Shown in pieces: positions 21,154 to 32,611 of a stretch of DNA of 64,000 nucleotides; within the stretch, counting starts at the first letter, position 1, and each line of letters begins with the position of its first letter. The notes under the pieces were generated by a model. It did not search any database. It worked only from the letters and a program-made list of their open reading frames with translations, and was not told where the DNA came from. Origin of the DNA: Auriscalpium vulgare (lineage: Eukaryota; Basidiomycota; Agaricomycetes; Russulales; Auriscalpiaceae); the NCBI GenBank assembly GCA_019915015.1, contig JAHBBC010000007.1:1364001-1428000 (forward strand), written 5' to 3'. A program made the position numbers and the translations under genes.

Positions 21154-22562
21154 ATGGTCAGATTACATGGATCCCACGCAACTGTCCCAATCCAGAAAGC
21201 GGCTAGGAATACTGACAATCACCTCGAACAACGTAGCCGCTCTCATGCCCGTCTCCAAGCGATCACGGAGGAGTTTAAGCTACTAGAAGATGATATAGAC
21301 TTAACCAGCGACATACACTTGATGCTTCTCAAAGAAATTGTACGTCACATAACGCACGCTCACAAACATGACATTAAATAAATACCTCTTTTAATTAGAG
21401 TGGATATTCATATGCATATTACGAGAGTGTAACGAATGATGAGGTCGAGACTCCGTTCGCAGCGTGGAGCCGTGCTACGACTATAGCCAAGACCAAACCC
21501 AGCACTCGAAACATCATACTGCAATTGCGTATGTTTCTTAAAGATTTTCCTGCAGATGAGGTCAAGGACTTGGGTAGAAATCAGTGGTGGGACTACACGA
21601 GTGAGTTCTTTATATCTACAGGTTAAAATACGTGTACTATCCAATTCAGCAGAACCTATTGAAGAATGGGAAGATGGGAGGGAATCCACAGTAAAAAATG
21701 AAAAGGAATCGGAAAACGGTTAGCAATATCTACTTCGTAGTTCATATTAGATTAAACGGACGTCACTTTAAATACAGTGCCATGGTATATGACCAAGGAG
21801 TCTCAGCCACAATACCATAGTAGGTTTTTCTTTAAAATGGGGCACTTAAATCTCAATGAATTACAAAACAGATAGTGAAAATCAAACGTCTCCGGAAACA
21901 AACACGCACCACGGTAGTCATTTAATGCATTCAATTTCATAATATATTATGTGAACGTTGATTAATGTTTACAGAACCGGCTATAATAACACGAAAAATG
22001 ACGAGAGAGCGTGCGCGAAGATCGATTAATACACCCAAGCCATTAGATAATAGTAAAAGTTCAGCTTGGGTTATCAGACAATATCTCATACCTTTCACGA
22101 TAGGCCACTCTTCTCATCTTACGATGGCTCCTCGCACACGTTAGTATTCGACTTTCCGACACGCAGGGATTCTCCGTATTCAATCTGAACAGTATCCGGC
22201 AACATGATGCTTACAAACGACGTTAAGAAGGAGATCATGCATACTCAAGCTGATTTCTTAATCGGAAGAAACGCTTTCAACCGCAGAATCAATTCGGGGG
22301 AGAAGCACGCAAAAGAACTGAAGATACGGTGTGACGTACGTTGATCACACATAATATAATAATCGTTTGATTCATAGTTATGCAGAACTTAATGGTACTA
22401 CGGAACCGACAGGATGACTTGTACCACGCAACCCTCAACCGCATTGAAACACTCAAGAAAATAATTGCGAATCTCACGGCCCAAATTCAACCAGATCATA
22501 CCGATGTCGTTGATGACACAATGAAAAAACGTCCACGCATAGAATCAGACGCCCCGAGGTAG
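21154..22562 (+). CDS. WW-microexon family, copy 5
   Basis: Exon 1 21154-21339 (62 codons, phase 0) includes RSHARLQAITEEFKLL. Exon 2 21399-21600 (202 nt, phase 0 to 1) ends with KDLGRNQWWDYT. Symmetric phase-1 exons of 69, 42 and 42 nt follow, coding an acidic Ser/Glu linker. A larger Arg-rich stretch near 21975-22080 is less certain. The conserved block (about 22190-22335) reads MMLTNDVKKEIMHTQADFLIG, and the last exon (about 22380-22562) is a coiled coil (LNRIETLKKIIANLTAQI) with a basic KKRPR tail. The exon 2 length equals that of copy 7. Confidence 0.65.
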
Positions 22563-22779
22563 CCACAGCTCGTCTACATAACATTTATATCTGACATATG
22601 GTATTTAAAAACATGAACTTTGTTTTGCATTTCTTCGTATCGTCGGCGCTTCGGCGCTGTAAAATCAACATGACTTGTCACGCTAGTTGATTACGTTTAG
22701 AATACCATAGTTTCGCTGACGGAGAACAGTGTGAAGTGCGAATGGCAACCACCGTTAGAAATAATACGCCTTTGCAAAA

Positions 22780-22971
22780 TTTGGTCACGGGACAACCCAA
22801 ACAACCCAAACAACCCGACCCGTTCCGTATAGGTGTACTCACGCCTTAACCTCTTACCACCAACTCCACAGTAGCTGAAGACGACCCGTATATTTCGTAC
22901 ATCGATTCAATCACTCTACTCCATCAGTCGCAAACAACACCCACCATTCGCTTCTTCATTCGTCCTTTTTA
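22780..22971 (+). promoter_or_regulatory. Duplicated promoter segment, unit A
   Basis: Upstream of copy 6. It shares an ordered series of phrases with the region upstream of copy 7: CACGGGACAA, a short AACCCAAACAACCC-type repeat, CTTACCACCAACT, GTAGCTGAAG, TATATTTCG and TTCACTCTACT-like runs. TATATTTCG may act as the TATA element. Likely a promoter copied together with part of a gene. Confidence 0.6.
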
Positions 22972-23795
22972 ATGATGGCTTCAAAACAATTCGACGACGT
23001 CAAAGGGACGCCCATTGAGTACGAGGAACTGGTCAAACAGCAACAGAAGAGGAGTGAGTTGCTATAGAACTTATAAATATATGTTGACTAATGTAATACA
23101 CAGAAAAAGAAATAATGGCAGAGATGAGCGACGGTAAACTTATTTATTTGCTCGTTGATAACATATTAATATTCTATTATCAGCCACCACCGGAAGCATT
23201 AAAAGTAACAAACGATGATATGAAACAGGCATATGAATTAATCGGTGATATAGGGCCGAGATTTGAGCAAACGCATTGCAATAAAACAAAGAATACTATA
23301 CCTGACAAAGGAAAAAAACGAGTTCAGGCAGGGAAAGGTACGCATCACGATTGCAAATGATATAACATATAACCCATAGTATGCCAATCCTCACAGGTCA
23401 AGTCACACCGATTAGCATGGCACTGCGAACCAGTAAACTGAATTAATATGTAACGCGAACACGTCTACTAATATGCGGATCATAGTGAAAGGAGAAATTA
23501 TTTTCTCGAATGACCTCCAAGATAAAGTTTCCTTCATGCAGGGGGACATTATCATTGGCAAGATGGCTTTCGACTGGAGGGCGAATGAACTCGGCAAATA
23601 TACAAAAGAACTGATCGTACGTTTAGAGGTATGTCTAATTCAAATGACCGATAATATTATAATATGCATTCGGCACAGAACATCCTAGTTATGCATAAAT
23701 ATCGGCGTGCACTGTACGAGGAGACTCTGAACCGTATCTCTGTACTGGAAGAACGTATTGCAACGTTGAGGGCCAAATTGGAACCCGTCAACTAA
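22972..23795 (+). CDS. WW-microexon family, copy 6, lacking the WW exons
   Basis: Begins ATGATG at 22972/22975. Its first exon (KQFDDVKGTPIEYEELVK) corresponds to an internal exon of copy 7 (KQFYDIKGVPSEFEELVK), not to a family exon 1. Next come a 30-nt exon, then a 144-nt exon (about 23185-23335), a short exon, then the conserved block (about 23480-23628: NDLQDKVSFMQGDIIIGKMAF) and the coiled-coil exon ending at 23795 (RRALYEETLNRISVLEERI). Exons 1-4 of the canonical layout are absent and the promoter sits directly before the internal exon. It is either a functional short isoform gene or a 5'-truncated duplicate. Confidence 0.6.
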
Positions 23796-24124
23796 ATAAA
23801 GGTAAAATAGCCAACAAATAATGTCACAATTATTGATCACTATATTTGTTAGAATAGGGAATAACCAATTCATGATTGAAGGTGTGAATGGCAACGAGGG
23901 TTTGTTGAATGAATAGCTCACAAGTTTATGGGTCAGGCAATACTGCAAAATCAATGTTCAATTGGTTGAATTTGCTACTCTCGATACGTTGTTACTTCGT
24001 ATTCTCCGTCTACTTGATTGGTACAAATAGAAGATATCAATGTACACGCAATCACAATCTGCAAGGCATTACATTGACAGCAATTGGTTCCTGTCATATG
24101 TCGTCTGAAACATTAGCCCGATGT
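23796..24124. other. Intergenic between copies 6 and 7
   Basis: About 330 bp, AT-rich, with no supported gene. A 103-codon frame opens here (from 23909) but has no family similarity or splice context. Confidence 0.4.
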
Positions 24125-24316
24125 GAGACCTGGTCACGGGACAAACCAAACAACGTCCCGACCGATGCGTATAGGGGTACTCGTGGCTTAACCCCTTACC
24201 ACCAACTGCCGAGTAGCTGAAGCTACCCCTATATTTCGCACATCAATTCTTTCACTCTACTTCATCAATCGACGAACCAGACCTATCACTCGGTACACTA
24301 TTTCCCACACGGCACA
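24125..24316 (+). promoter_or_regulatory. Duplicated promoter segment, unit B
   Basis: Matches unit A at 22780-22971 in phrase order: TGGTCACGGGACAA, CCAAACAACG, CCCCTTACCACCAACT, GTAGCTGAAGC, TATATTTCGCACATC and CACTCTACTTCATCAATC. The conserved run ends shortly before the ATG of copy 7, so transcription probably starts within it. Confidence 0.6.
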
Positions 24317-25989
24317 ATGAAGGGTTACCCAACGAAGAACATTGAAACGATAAAAGAACAGTACGCAATACATCAGCGACAGGAAGTTGAACGGTTGCAT
24401 GCCCGTTTGTACGAGACAGTAAAGATGCTTCAAAAGGATAAGAGCGCTGCATCGAATAAGTATGTCTTGAAGATGATCTTCAGGGAAATGGTACGAGTTA
24501 TTTTATTGTATCTTCACATCTACATTTTATTTCAGAGAGAATTTTATCGCGAGTACTTCAACTTCATTCAAGCAGGCGGAGTAAAGATGCCGATTGGACC
24601 ATGGTGCCGCAACGCGTACAAATTACGAAATACATGCGACGGCAAGAAAGTTATCAACGAATTATGCCAATTCTTTTCGGATCCCGTTCAAATTGACATC
24701 AAGGATTTGGGTGCGAACCAATGGTGGTTAAACATAGGTAAGCTTCAATCTACGTTTCATGGACAGCATGCAATTATTCAGCTATGCATGAAGCCGAGGA
24801 GGTTGTCGACGACGGCGTCGATGACGATGAAGATACCGACTATGCAGAAGGTGAGTTAGAATAAGACGGTATTACTTTAAGTTTGAATAATCTATCACTC
24901 ACATTGGATCAATTTATCATTATAGACTCGGACACCAGCAGCAACGAAGATGTTAATGAAAATAACAAAGGAGATGAAGCAAAAGGTATAAGCTTCAACA
25001 CCGAACGCGCATCACGTGTTCTGAATGTTTAACAGACACGAATAATTTGTCCCCTTTAATGACGGCCGTGAAACAATTCTACGACATCAAAGGGGTGCCC
25101 TCTGAGTTCGAGGAACTAGTCAAACGCGCGCAGAAGCGAAGTGAGTTGGTGTATAATTTATTAATACATGGTAAATGACACGATACACAGAAACGGAGAG
25201 GGAAGAAATAAACAACGGTGAACATATTTATATGCTCACCGGAAATATATTAACGAGGAATGTGATAGCGCCTACAGAGATTATTAAACGTAACACGCGA
25301 TTATACAAATCGTGCATGATAATTTATTCGTGATACAGGGCCGGAAAATCAACAAAATGATCGCAAAAAAACAAAGACAATTGTTCCCGACAAAAGGATA
25401 CAGCGGCCTCATGCAAGAAAAGGTACGCTTCCCGATTATAAATAACTTTATGTGTAACCCACAGTACGCTATTCATCACAGTTCAAGTCACACCGGTTAA
25501 CATGGCACCACGAACCCGTAAACTCATTTAATTCGTAAGGCAAATGCATCTAATAATGCGATATGTAGTGAAGGGAGACATGATTTTGACGAATGACCTC
25601 AAAGATGAAATTTATTTCATGCAGGGGGACTTTATCATCGGCAAGACGGCCTTCGACTGGAGGGCAAACGGACTCAACAAGTATATAAAAGAACTCAATG
25701 CACGTTTAAAGGTATGTGTATTTCAAATAATACATCGTGTTATATTATGCACTCGGCATAGAACCTCTTAGCACTGCTCAACCGTCGACGTGCATTGTAC
25801 GAGGCGTCATTGCACCGTATCTCTCTCCTTGAAGAACATATTGCGACGTTGCGGTCCCAATTGGATCCCAACACTTTCATTGAACCAAAGGACTTTTTCA
25901 ATAAACGACGTCGCATGGATCCACACAAGCAGCCCTCTGATCGGACAGAGAATGGCACCGCAATTGCCAGCGACAAGGGAAAGCCCTAA
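24317..25989 (+). CDS. WW-microexon family, copy 7 (possible frameshift)
   Basis: Exon 1 24317-24490 (58 codons) includes VERLHARLYETVKML. Exon 2 24536-24737 (202 nt) ends KDLGANQWWLNIG. Phase-1 symmetric exons of 69, 60, 105 and 27 nt follow. The 69-nt exon is strongly acidic (DDGVDDDEDTDY). The next segment (about 25270-25425) aligns with the 144-nt exon of copy 6 but does not keep frame: it contains an in-frame TGA near 25335. It is rescued only by a further splice whose left part (43 nt) is not a multiple of three. The conserved block (about 25570-25711, NDLKDEIYFMQGDFIIGKTAF) and coiled-coil exon (RRALYEASLHRISLLEEHI) are intact. It may be a recently damaged gene, or the exon may be skipped. 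Confidence 0.6.
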
Positions 25990-26309
25990 ATAAAGGTAAA
26001 ATAGTCAGCGATTAATATGCACATTCATTGACAAATACTTTTGTTGAATACAGGAATAAACAATTCGTCAATGCAACGGATACTCCTATGAATAAATAAA
26101 AACGCGTAGCCAAACAATTAGCCTATGACAGGAACTCGTTCTATAATATATCCCGTTTCTCCGCGATTTGATCACACGGGGTGTACTATACTCATCACAC
26201 TTCTAACTCGCAAACACGTGACTGGGCCTCAACGCCCCTATGATGACATGGAGCGGATAAGCGAACGTGCTGACATCTCTTTCATTCTGACCGTCACGAG
26301 CAATCCACC
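25990..26309. promoter_or_regulatory. Intergenic, promoter of copy 8
   Basis: About 320 bp with no supported gene. GTGACTGGGCCTCAACGCCC and CATCTCTTTCATTCTGACC-like runs before the ATG loosely resemble the duplicated promoters. Confidence 0.3.
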
Positions 26310-27817
26310 ATGTCAAGCAATATCCCTGATTTCAATCGCAACTCAGAATCCTGCGAGGTGGGAATATTCTCGTATCTAATGTTTGCCTATATCTGTAACC
26401 AACGAACCATAGACAAGTATAGGTTTCGACATTCAAAGATTAGAAACACGAATTGTGTTTGCCGCGACCGCCATATCAACCTTACCAGCAGATAAAGTAA
26501 CTAAAGATATGTGGGATAAACTTTTACATGAAACGGTAACTGTCATAAACAATACGTCGCAAATGCCAATCATGTTCACCTCTATCACAGCGCCAATTTG
26601 GTCGAACATTGTTGAGAGCAGAAACATATAATATTCAGAAAACCGAATACCAAGAAGCTATCATAGAGGGCTACATAAAGAGAAAAGACAAAGTCACGCT
26701 GCTAAAAAAACTAACATCCAAACGAAGGAGTGACGTCACCTTCAGTGGGAATCTAGGAGAAGACATATGGTGGGATAACATCGGTAAATACATTTATTTT
26801 GACGAATATTCTTAGAGATTAAAGATTGAATGAATGACATTAAAAGCAGCCAAGCAGCTTGTAACACCGAAGACGAATGACGAAGAAAACAAGAGGAGAA
26901 CGTCAAATGATTCGACAGACAAATTTATTGCTCATACTCAAGGTGCGAAGACAAAGAACATAAGTCATACATACTCACGTATTTCCAACAGACGTACAAT
27001 ACCAATCGTCAAATGAACCAAGTGAGTACATAATAAATGACGACAGAACAAATATCGACAAGATGTGTAACAGATGAATCAAGCAATAAACCCGATGGAG
27101 ATCAGACTTGTGCTACAAGCAGTGGACGTATATTGAACGGTACGCTACCGCATGATAACGACGAGCAATATTAAAATCTGAGATCGCCAGCAGACATTTC
27201 AGACATACCTACTGAAATATGTAAGTTGACACAATACTGATAAATAATCACATTATTAACAATTGGCAGATCAAATAAAAAACAATCTCACTGACATCGC
27301 AATCGCGGATTTAACGCAAATGGAACAAACGATTGAATTCGTCGAAAAAACGAACACGCCGTCGTTCTTCAAAGTGGTAAAAGCAGTACAGACCTTGAAA
27401 AATACCGTGGAGGTTAGACATGCCATCTACTGCATTTAAAGTACTCAACAACCACACCTTGTTTAAACATAGCATCTATGCATGACATGCGAGCGAGATG
27501 AGGACGCATTGAATACACGAATGAATAACATAAAGAAGCTAGAAGCATTGAGCACGACATTATCAAACAAACTTCAAGTTATGAAGACGAATGTTAAACC
27601 TGCTAAACATAAAATCGATCAAGATAATATATCCAACGCAAGTAAAAAACAAAGTGAGCATCTACATATACAATCCATGCACCTACTAATAAATAGAATA
27701 CAGAGATTCAAAAGTGATCCAATTTCTTCACCAGGATGGTCATGTATTAGATTGTTCGTCAATACATCGCCCCACCCTTCACACATGTTATCCCAAACCT
27801 TGCACTACGGCAAATAG
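26310..27817 (+). CDS. WW-microexon family, copy 8 (diverged)
   Basis: A short leader exon (from Met 26310) is followed by an exon with DIQRLETRIVFAATAIS, aligned with copy 1. Exon 2 26591-26783 (193 nt, phase 0 to 1) ends GNLGEDIWWDNIG. The region to about 27,250 is AT-rich, with short Lys/Asn/Glu-rich exons whose borders I could not fix. C-terminal exons at about 27271-27414 (LTQMEQTIEFVEKTN) and from about 27493 (MNNIKKLEALSTTLSNKLQV) give the coiled coil. The frame runs on to 27817 with unusual composition after about 27,660, so the original stop may be lost. Confidence 0.5.
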
Positions 27818-28394
27818 GGAAGGCCAACGTTATTAAATCGTAACCTTAATAGTTTACAACATCTGAATATAAATTAAATCATAAAGTCCACACGGACGAC
27901 CAATCCAAACAGTTTCGAACATCGGAATATAAATTAAATCATAAGGTTCATACGGACGACCAATCCACATGCATTCTATTAATGCATGTTCATGTGAACT
28001 AAAAAAGAATCACTCAGTGCTACAGCACTGCAGACAGCGTAACACTATAAGTAAAAAATTGAGTAACTTTTATCAAATGAAGTATCGGTGAATAATAAAT
28101 TTGCCAGGAACGACTAAACCAAATACATTATAATAGTCCGAATAGAATACGAAGAATTATTCTGTTCATCAGACTCAATTTCGATCATGGTACATGACCA
28201 CTATAATGTGGTATTGTGTTTAAATTATTTATCAATTCAACGCTGTACAGTGTACACAGAAACCACGTATGAGATCAAGTACAACCTGCGCTAATAAAGA
28301 ATGCGTTAGAAATCACAATTCCTATGCTTTTTCAGAGAGTGTTGCATCTTCAACCAATCTATTCGGAGACCCTATTGCACCAAGGACGGTAATG
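27818..28394. repeat. AT-rich intergenic with a short direct repeat
   Basis: A stretch of about 60 bp containing ATATAAATTAAATCATAA is repeated in tandem at about 27866 and 27926 (each followed by ACGGACGACCAATCCA). The rest is AT-rich and holds no supported gene. Confidence 0.6.
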
Positions 28395-29241
28395 TCAGAA
28401 TACGAGTAGGACTGTCTTAATAACTCGAACCTTGTAAACTTCAGTCAGGTAATTGAACTCTTCGTTGAGCGCATCACTCGCAGATATCAGTTTCTGGAAT
28501 TGTTTAAGTGAAAAAAAACGCGCTATTGTATTGATTATACGTACCAGAGACCGACGATCATTCCGCCATACTTCATCCTCGACAGACTTCATGTTTGACT
28601 TCAGTTCGTTCAGCAATTGGTGACAATCCGCGAGCCTCCTTTCAACATCATCTAAGCAAGAACACATTACATGTGAATAGTGAACGTGCAAGTCCTGAAA
28701 TATAAAATATACCTATTTGCATTGTAGGCGGAGGAACAACATTAGACGACGAAGCAAGAGGTAACGTGATTTTGACACGTTGTCGCCTTCCCTCCTGGTC
28801 GGTAAATACACGATGTATTTTGAGAGGCACTGAGAAATGTTAAACAAAGCAACCACATAGAAACATTAAGAAACACCTTGTTCCCACCACCGATCTTCAC
28901 CCAAGTCTACTTCTTTATATCGAGGAGGAGCATCGGAAAGAAAATCGGATACGGTCAAGGAAATATTGTCGCCGTCCCGCGCGCGATAGGCATCCGCGAT
29001 AATACGAAAAACTTTGTCCATGTACGGAGGTATACTATGATCATCTTCCCGCGTTGCCAGTCTTGCATTAAACTAAAGCATGTACTATTAGTAGCGAAAT
29101 AGCAAAACCGAAAACAAACTTTACCGCTTCTGTCAATAATCGACGCAACCCATCACACTGCTCGTCCCGGCCCATACGTGATAAGGACAACGCAGCGACG
29201 TAAAGTCGACATTGAAGTTGATTCAGGTCAACTGATGACAT
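28395..29241 (-). CDS. WW-microexon family, copy 9 (compact, minus strand)
   Basis: Five exons. Exon 1 from Met 29241 (or Met 29307) ends LLTEA at a GTAAAG donor. Exon 2 (about 29077-28880) contains DKVFRIIADAYRARDGD and ends VDLGEDRWWEQG. A linker exon (about 28829-28712) is Lys/Arg/Pro-rich. Two C-terminal exons follow: DDVERRLADCHQLLNELKSN and KLISASDALNEEFNYLTE. It has only one linker exon, against twelve in copy 3. It is divergent from copy 10 with about 150 bp between the starts. Confidence 0.6.
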
Positions 29242-29393
29242 GTTGCGGAGAAGAAGTCGAGGTTTGATAGCCCCTATCACGCTCCGACTTCTCAAAGAAC
29301 GTGACATGGATTTGTAAGCGATCGTACGATCTGCGCCTTGTTGGCCCCTTTAGAGCCTTGCCCGGGAAATGTGACTTGATCCTCGCCACCATC

Positions 29394-30423
29394 ATGCCCG
29401 TACCAGCTCATATTATCGCAAGGGAAACACGCATTGCATGTGTTATAAAGGCATTCAGGTCTCAAAAGAACAAATTGAAAACATCGGATATCAAACGAGT
29501 CGTTGCAGAAATAGTATAGTTTTCGTCATTAAAAACCAAGGAGAAAAACTAACACCAAAAATAGTTAGACGCATACAATGATATTCCAGATTATACAAAT
29601 CAAAGCGAATTTATTCTCCCTCCATACATTGCCAAAAGCATCCGATATATATCAACAATTGCTCTAGCAGGAAAAAGCGTGTTTGAGCAGTTCGATATCA
29701 CAAGACTGGCAGATATTCCCATTGAAGTCGATATACGATGCTCAAGTTATAAGGGAGAAAATATGTGGTGGAATGAGAAACGTAAGTAAACAATATGTTC
29801 TACAACAATATTCATACCGATATACGGTCAATGTAGATAATGAAGTAATCTTAATCGAAGATACGGAAGAAGCGATATACAGTAAGCATTTATGTTTCAT
29901 CTTCAATTTTATCGCATTAATTCTACCACTCAGTATCCAGCGGCGGTACAGAAGCTACTCCTTAAATCAAAATATTCATATGAGGGACTTATGAGCGTAC
30001 AGATGAATCTGCAATAAGACCTATGCAATGTACATCAAAAAGTAAGCGTTGAATAAATATCAACAAATTCAAAAGAAACCTAATAAACAAATAGATGGAT
30101 CTGTAAAAGAACTTAAAACAAAAGCGCTGGAAGGTAAGTAAACGATCGATTTATTAAACATGACAGAATGAATGTTTATGCAGATAATCAAATAAAGAAT
30201 GATGACTCAGAAATGCAAGCAAACCACATACAATATGACGCGGACAAAACTGAGACCAAAGGTAGATCCATAAATAAGAACAAACCAAGGCAATAAACTA
30301 AACTTAACATGGTTAGATCGCAACTTCAGTGAAGACATTGTACTGGAAATGGGGGAACTTCATCAAGACCTTCTTCACACATTGAAATACTTACAACATC
30401 TTAAACAATTAATTTCCAACTAA
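29394..30423 (+). CDS. WW-microexon family, copy 10 (short C-terminus)
   Basis: Exon 1 (Met 29394, or 29301 in the same frame) to 29513 includes ARETRIACVIKAFRSQ. Exon 2 29565-29781 (217 nt, phase 0 to 1) ends GENMWWNEKR. Several Lys/Asn/Glu-rich short exons follow between about 29,830 and 30,270 with uncertain borders. The last recognisable exon (about 30319-30423) reads RNFSEDIVLEMGELHQDLL and stops; the separate coiled-coil exon found in other copies is not evident. The codon bias is AT-rich, like copy 8. Confidence 0.5.
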
Positions 30424-31103
30424 TAATGACGAATAGTAACAAAAGGACATTATACACAATAAGACATTGACATGTAGTAACTAGGTTGTTTTCTTTACAG
30501 CGCCGGTATGCCGTTTCCAGTATTCCGGGTCTTCCATACGTTTCACTAAACAGACAAAGATATCATGAATAACAGTATCCGTTTTAGAAAATGAAACACC
30601 CACGAAGAACTTTTAAACATGAATTAACAATTTAGTTGATACGAAAGAATCACGTACATACCATCAACATCAGTGTCGCGATCTACCCCATAACATAAGA
30701 AAAACGAAATAATTGATATGAGACGTACAAATTCTTACCATGCATCTCACCAGGATCCAAATTATTCCAGTCCGCCGCTTCCAACAAAGACAAATCAACA
30801 GCTACACGAATCAAAACCATTAAGGCACCAGATATATAGTGAATTGAACAGGGCCACGATACCTTCATTCTTTCCTTTGGACTTTAAACTAACGATAACA
30901 GCATCTTGCTAAAATGATAAGTTTCCAACACTACGGACGCTTGAGATCCGTACCGCGAGGTTCAGGCATCATGGTAAAGATTGAACACGCGACAGTATCA
31001 CCAACCGAAACAGGGGTATTGAGCAAGCATGTACAAACAACGTCGGCATCTGAAACACCAACTCAGGGGGTCAACGGTCGCTTTCCCCGCTTGGCTACGT
31101 AAC
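30424..31103. other. AT-rich intergenic
   Basis: About 680 bp. Short frames occur on both strands (for example 30718-30912 and 30914-31102), but none shows family similarity or splice support. The right end serves as the promoter of copy 11. Confidence 0.4.
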
Positions 31104-31952
31104 ATGTTGTCGACGTACAAAGAATCTATGAAATCCGAAACAAAGACAGAAAAACTGAAAAAAGACATCAATACACGTCAAAAACAACTGAAACAGCTAA
31201 TAAGAAAGTATCAACATGACCCTTCGCAAATAAACAACGATTCAATTCGAGACCTAATGTCTTTAATAGTACGTTCCTCACTTTTATAAATAAGCATCGC
31301 GTTAAAATAAACGACAGGCAATTGTTGGCAAAAAAAACGCTCTATTGGTTCAGCTCACGGGAATACCGACAGAACCAGAACTAGGCGCCATCATAATGTT
31401 ATTCCACAACCATCAATATCTCTCACCACACGCCATATCACGAAAAATAAGTGAATTAAATATGTCGAATGATGCAAAACCAAAGACGGTAAGACCATGA
31501 GATGAAACATTGAATATCTTGTACTAAGACGATTTCAGGATATACATTCAGAAGAGATTGCAACCATCGAATACACGGATGGCAGTAGGGAGGCACCAAT
31601 CAACAGTAGTGAAGGTGTGTGATGAAACACAATAAATAACGACGTGGTTACGATTCAACGCCAGAAGTGAAAGTCAACCTGTCGATGCTGAAGAAAGACG
31701 CGGAATTTATACACAAAAGAATGAACGAAGAAATAGACAAAAGAATAACTTTGACGATTAATATGATTACAAGGATAGAGGTACGTAATAAATCTTTCAG
31801 TTTACATCATATAAAATCTGGTACAGGTCATCAAGAAATTATACGCACAAAAAGTCATCGCATGCAAGGAAAAATCCCTTGAAATAACGAAATTGGAGGA
31901 ACACATCCGCCGGCTGCAAGAACAAGTCGATAGTTACGACGAACTAGTATAA
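31104..31952 (+). CDS. WW-microexon family, copy 11 (WW motif lost)
   Basis: Exon 1 (Met 31104 to 31268) is a Lys-rich helix (KKDINTRQKQLKQLIRKY) ending at a GTACGT donor. The second exon (about 31319-31489) occupies the exon 2 position (IPTEPELGAIIMLFHNHQY) but ends in KPKT without the Trp-Trp motif. A 76-nt acidic exon follows. The conserved-block exon (about 31667-31780) is weakly similar. The last exon (about 31827-31952) is a clear coiled coil (ITKLEEHIRRLQEQVDSY). Either exon 2 has been truncated by a shifted donor or the motif has decayed. Confidence 0.45.
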
Positions 31953-32600
31953 AATAATCAAAGTAATAAAATAATAATGATATCGTCGGGTTCTTGCCAG
32001 CGACTCTAGTTTATTGACCTCTCGCTAGAGTCAAAAGATAAACAGAAAATAAGTTAGTTGGGTTTATGAAATATGAAGACTATTTAACATTTCACAACAA
32101 ATTTATATTCCAACCGTATGTATCTGTTTGTGTATGTATTGTAGGTGATTGTTCACACACAAAAGCTAGTTGGTGCAATGACAAACATCCGAGTCCGCGT
32201 AAGTCCATCTATATTCTGCAGATCAATCTCAACATACAATTTGTATTTGACTCGGTCCGAGTTGTGACTTTCACATTAAGTCCAGCTGCTTAGGAAAATA
32301 CCGGTCTGTATGCAAAAAAAGGTTTTTTGAAAGTTAAATGGGGTGACAAATAATGTATGCTGCTCCTTTATCGCGAGTTTGTGCAACAAAGTGTGCATTA
32401 TTCCAAGTCTAAGCTTGTGTATATATCTCTTGCGGAATTTTGTGTGTGTATCCTTCTGATGCAGCCTGTGCAACAAAGTGTTTATTTATTTAAGTCAAGC
32501 ATGTCCATATATCTCCTGCAGAATATTGTGTATAACGCCCTGCAGGTCAGCCCTGTTTAAACTCATATCAAGCAGTGTCTACATCTCAGTCAACCTCTCT
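31953..32600. other. Intergenic, no gene seen
   Basis: AT-rich and T-rich on the plus strand. Two related phrases (CAACAAAGTGTGCATTATTCCAAGTC at about 32387 and a variant at about 32470) suggest a degenerate duplication of roughly 80 bp. No supported coding region. Confidence 0.4.
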
Positions 32601-32611
32601 CTCGACTCAAT

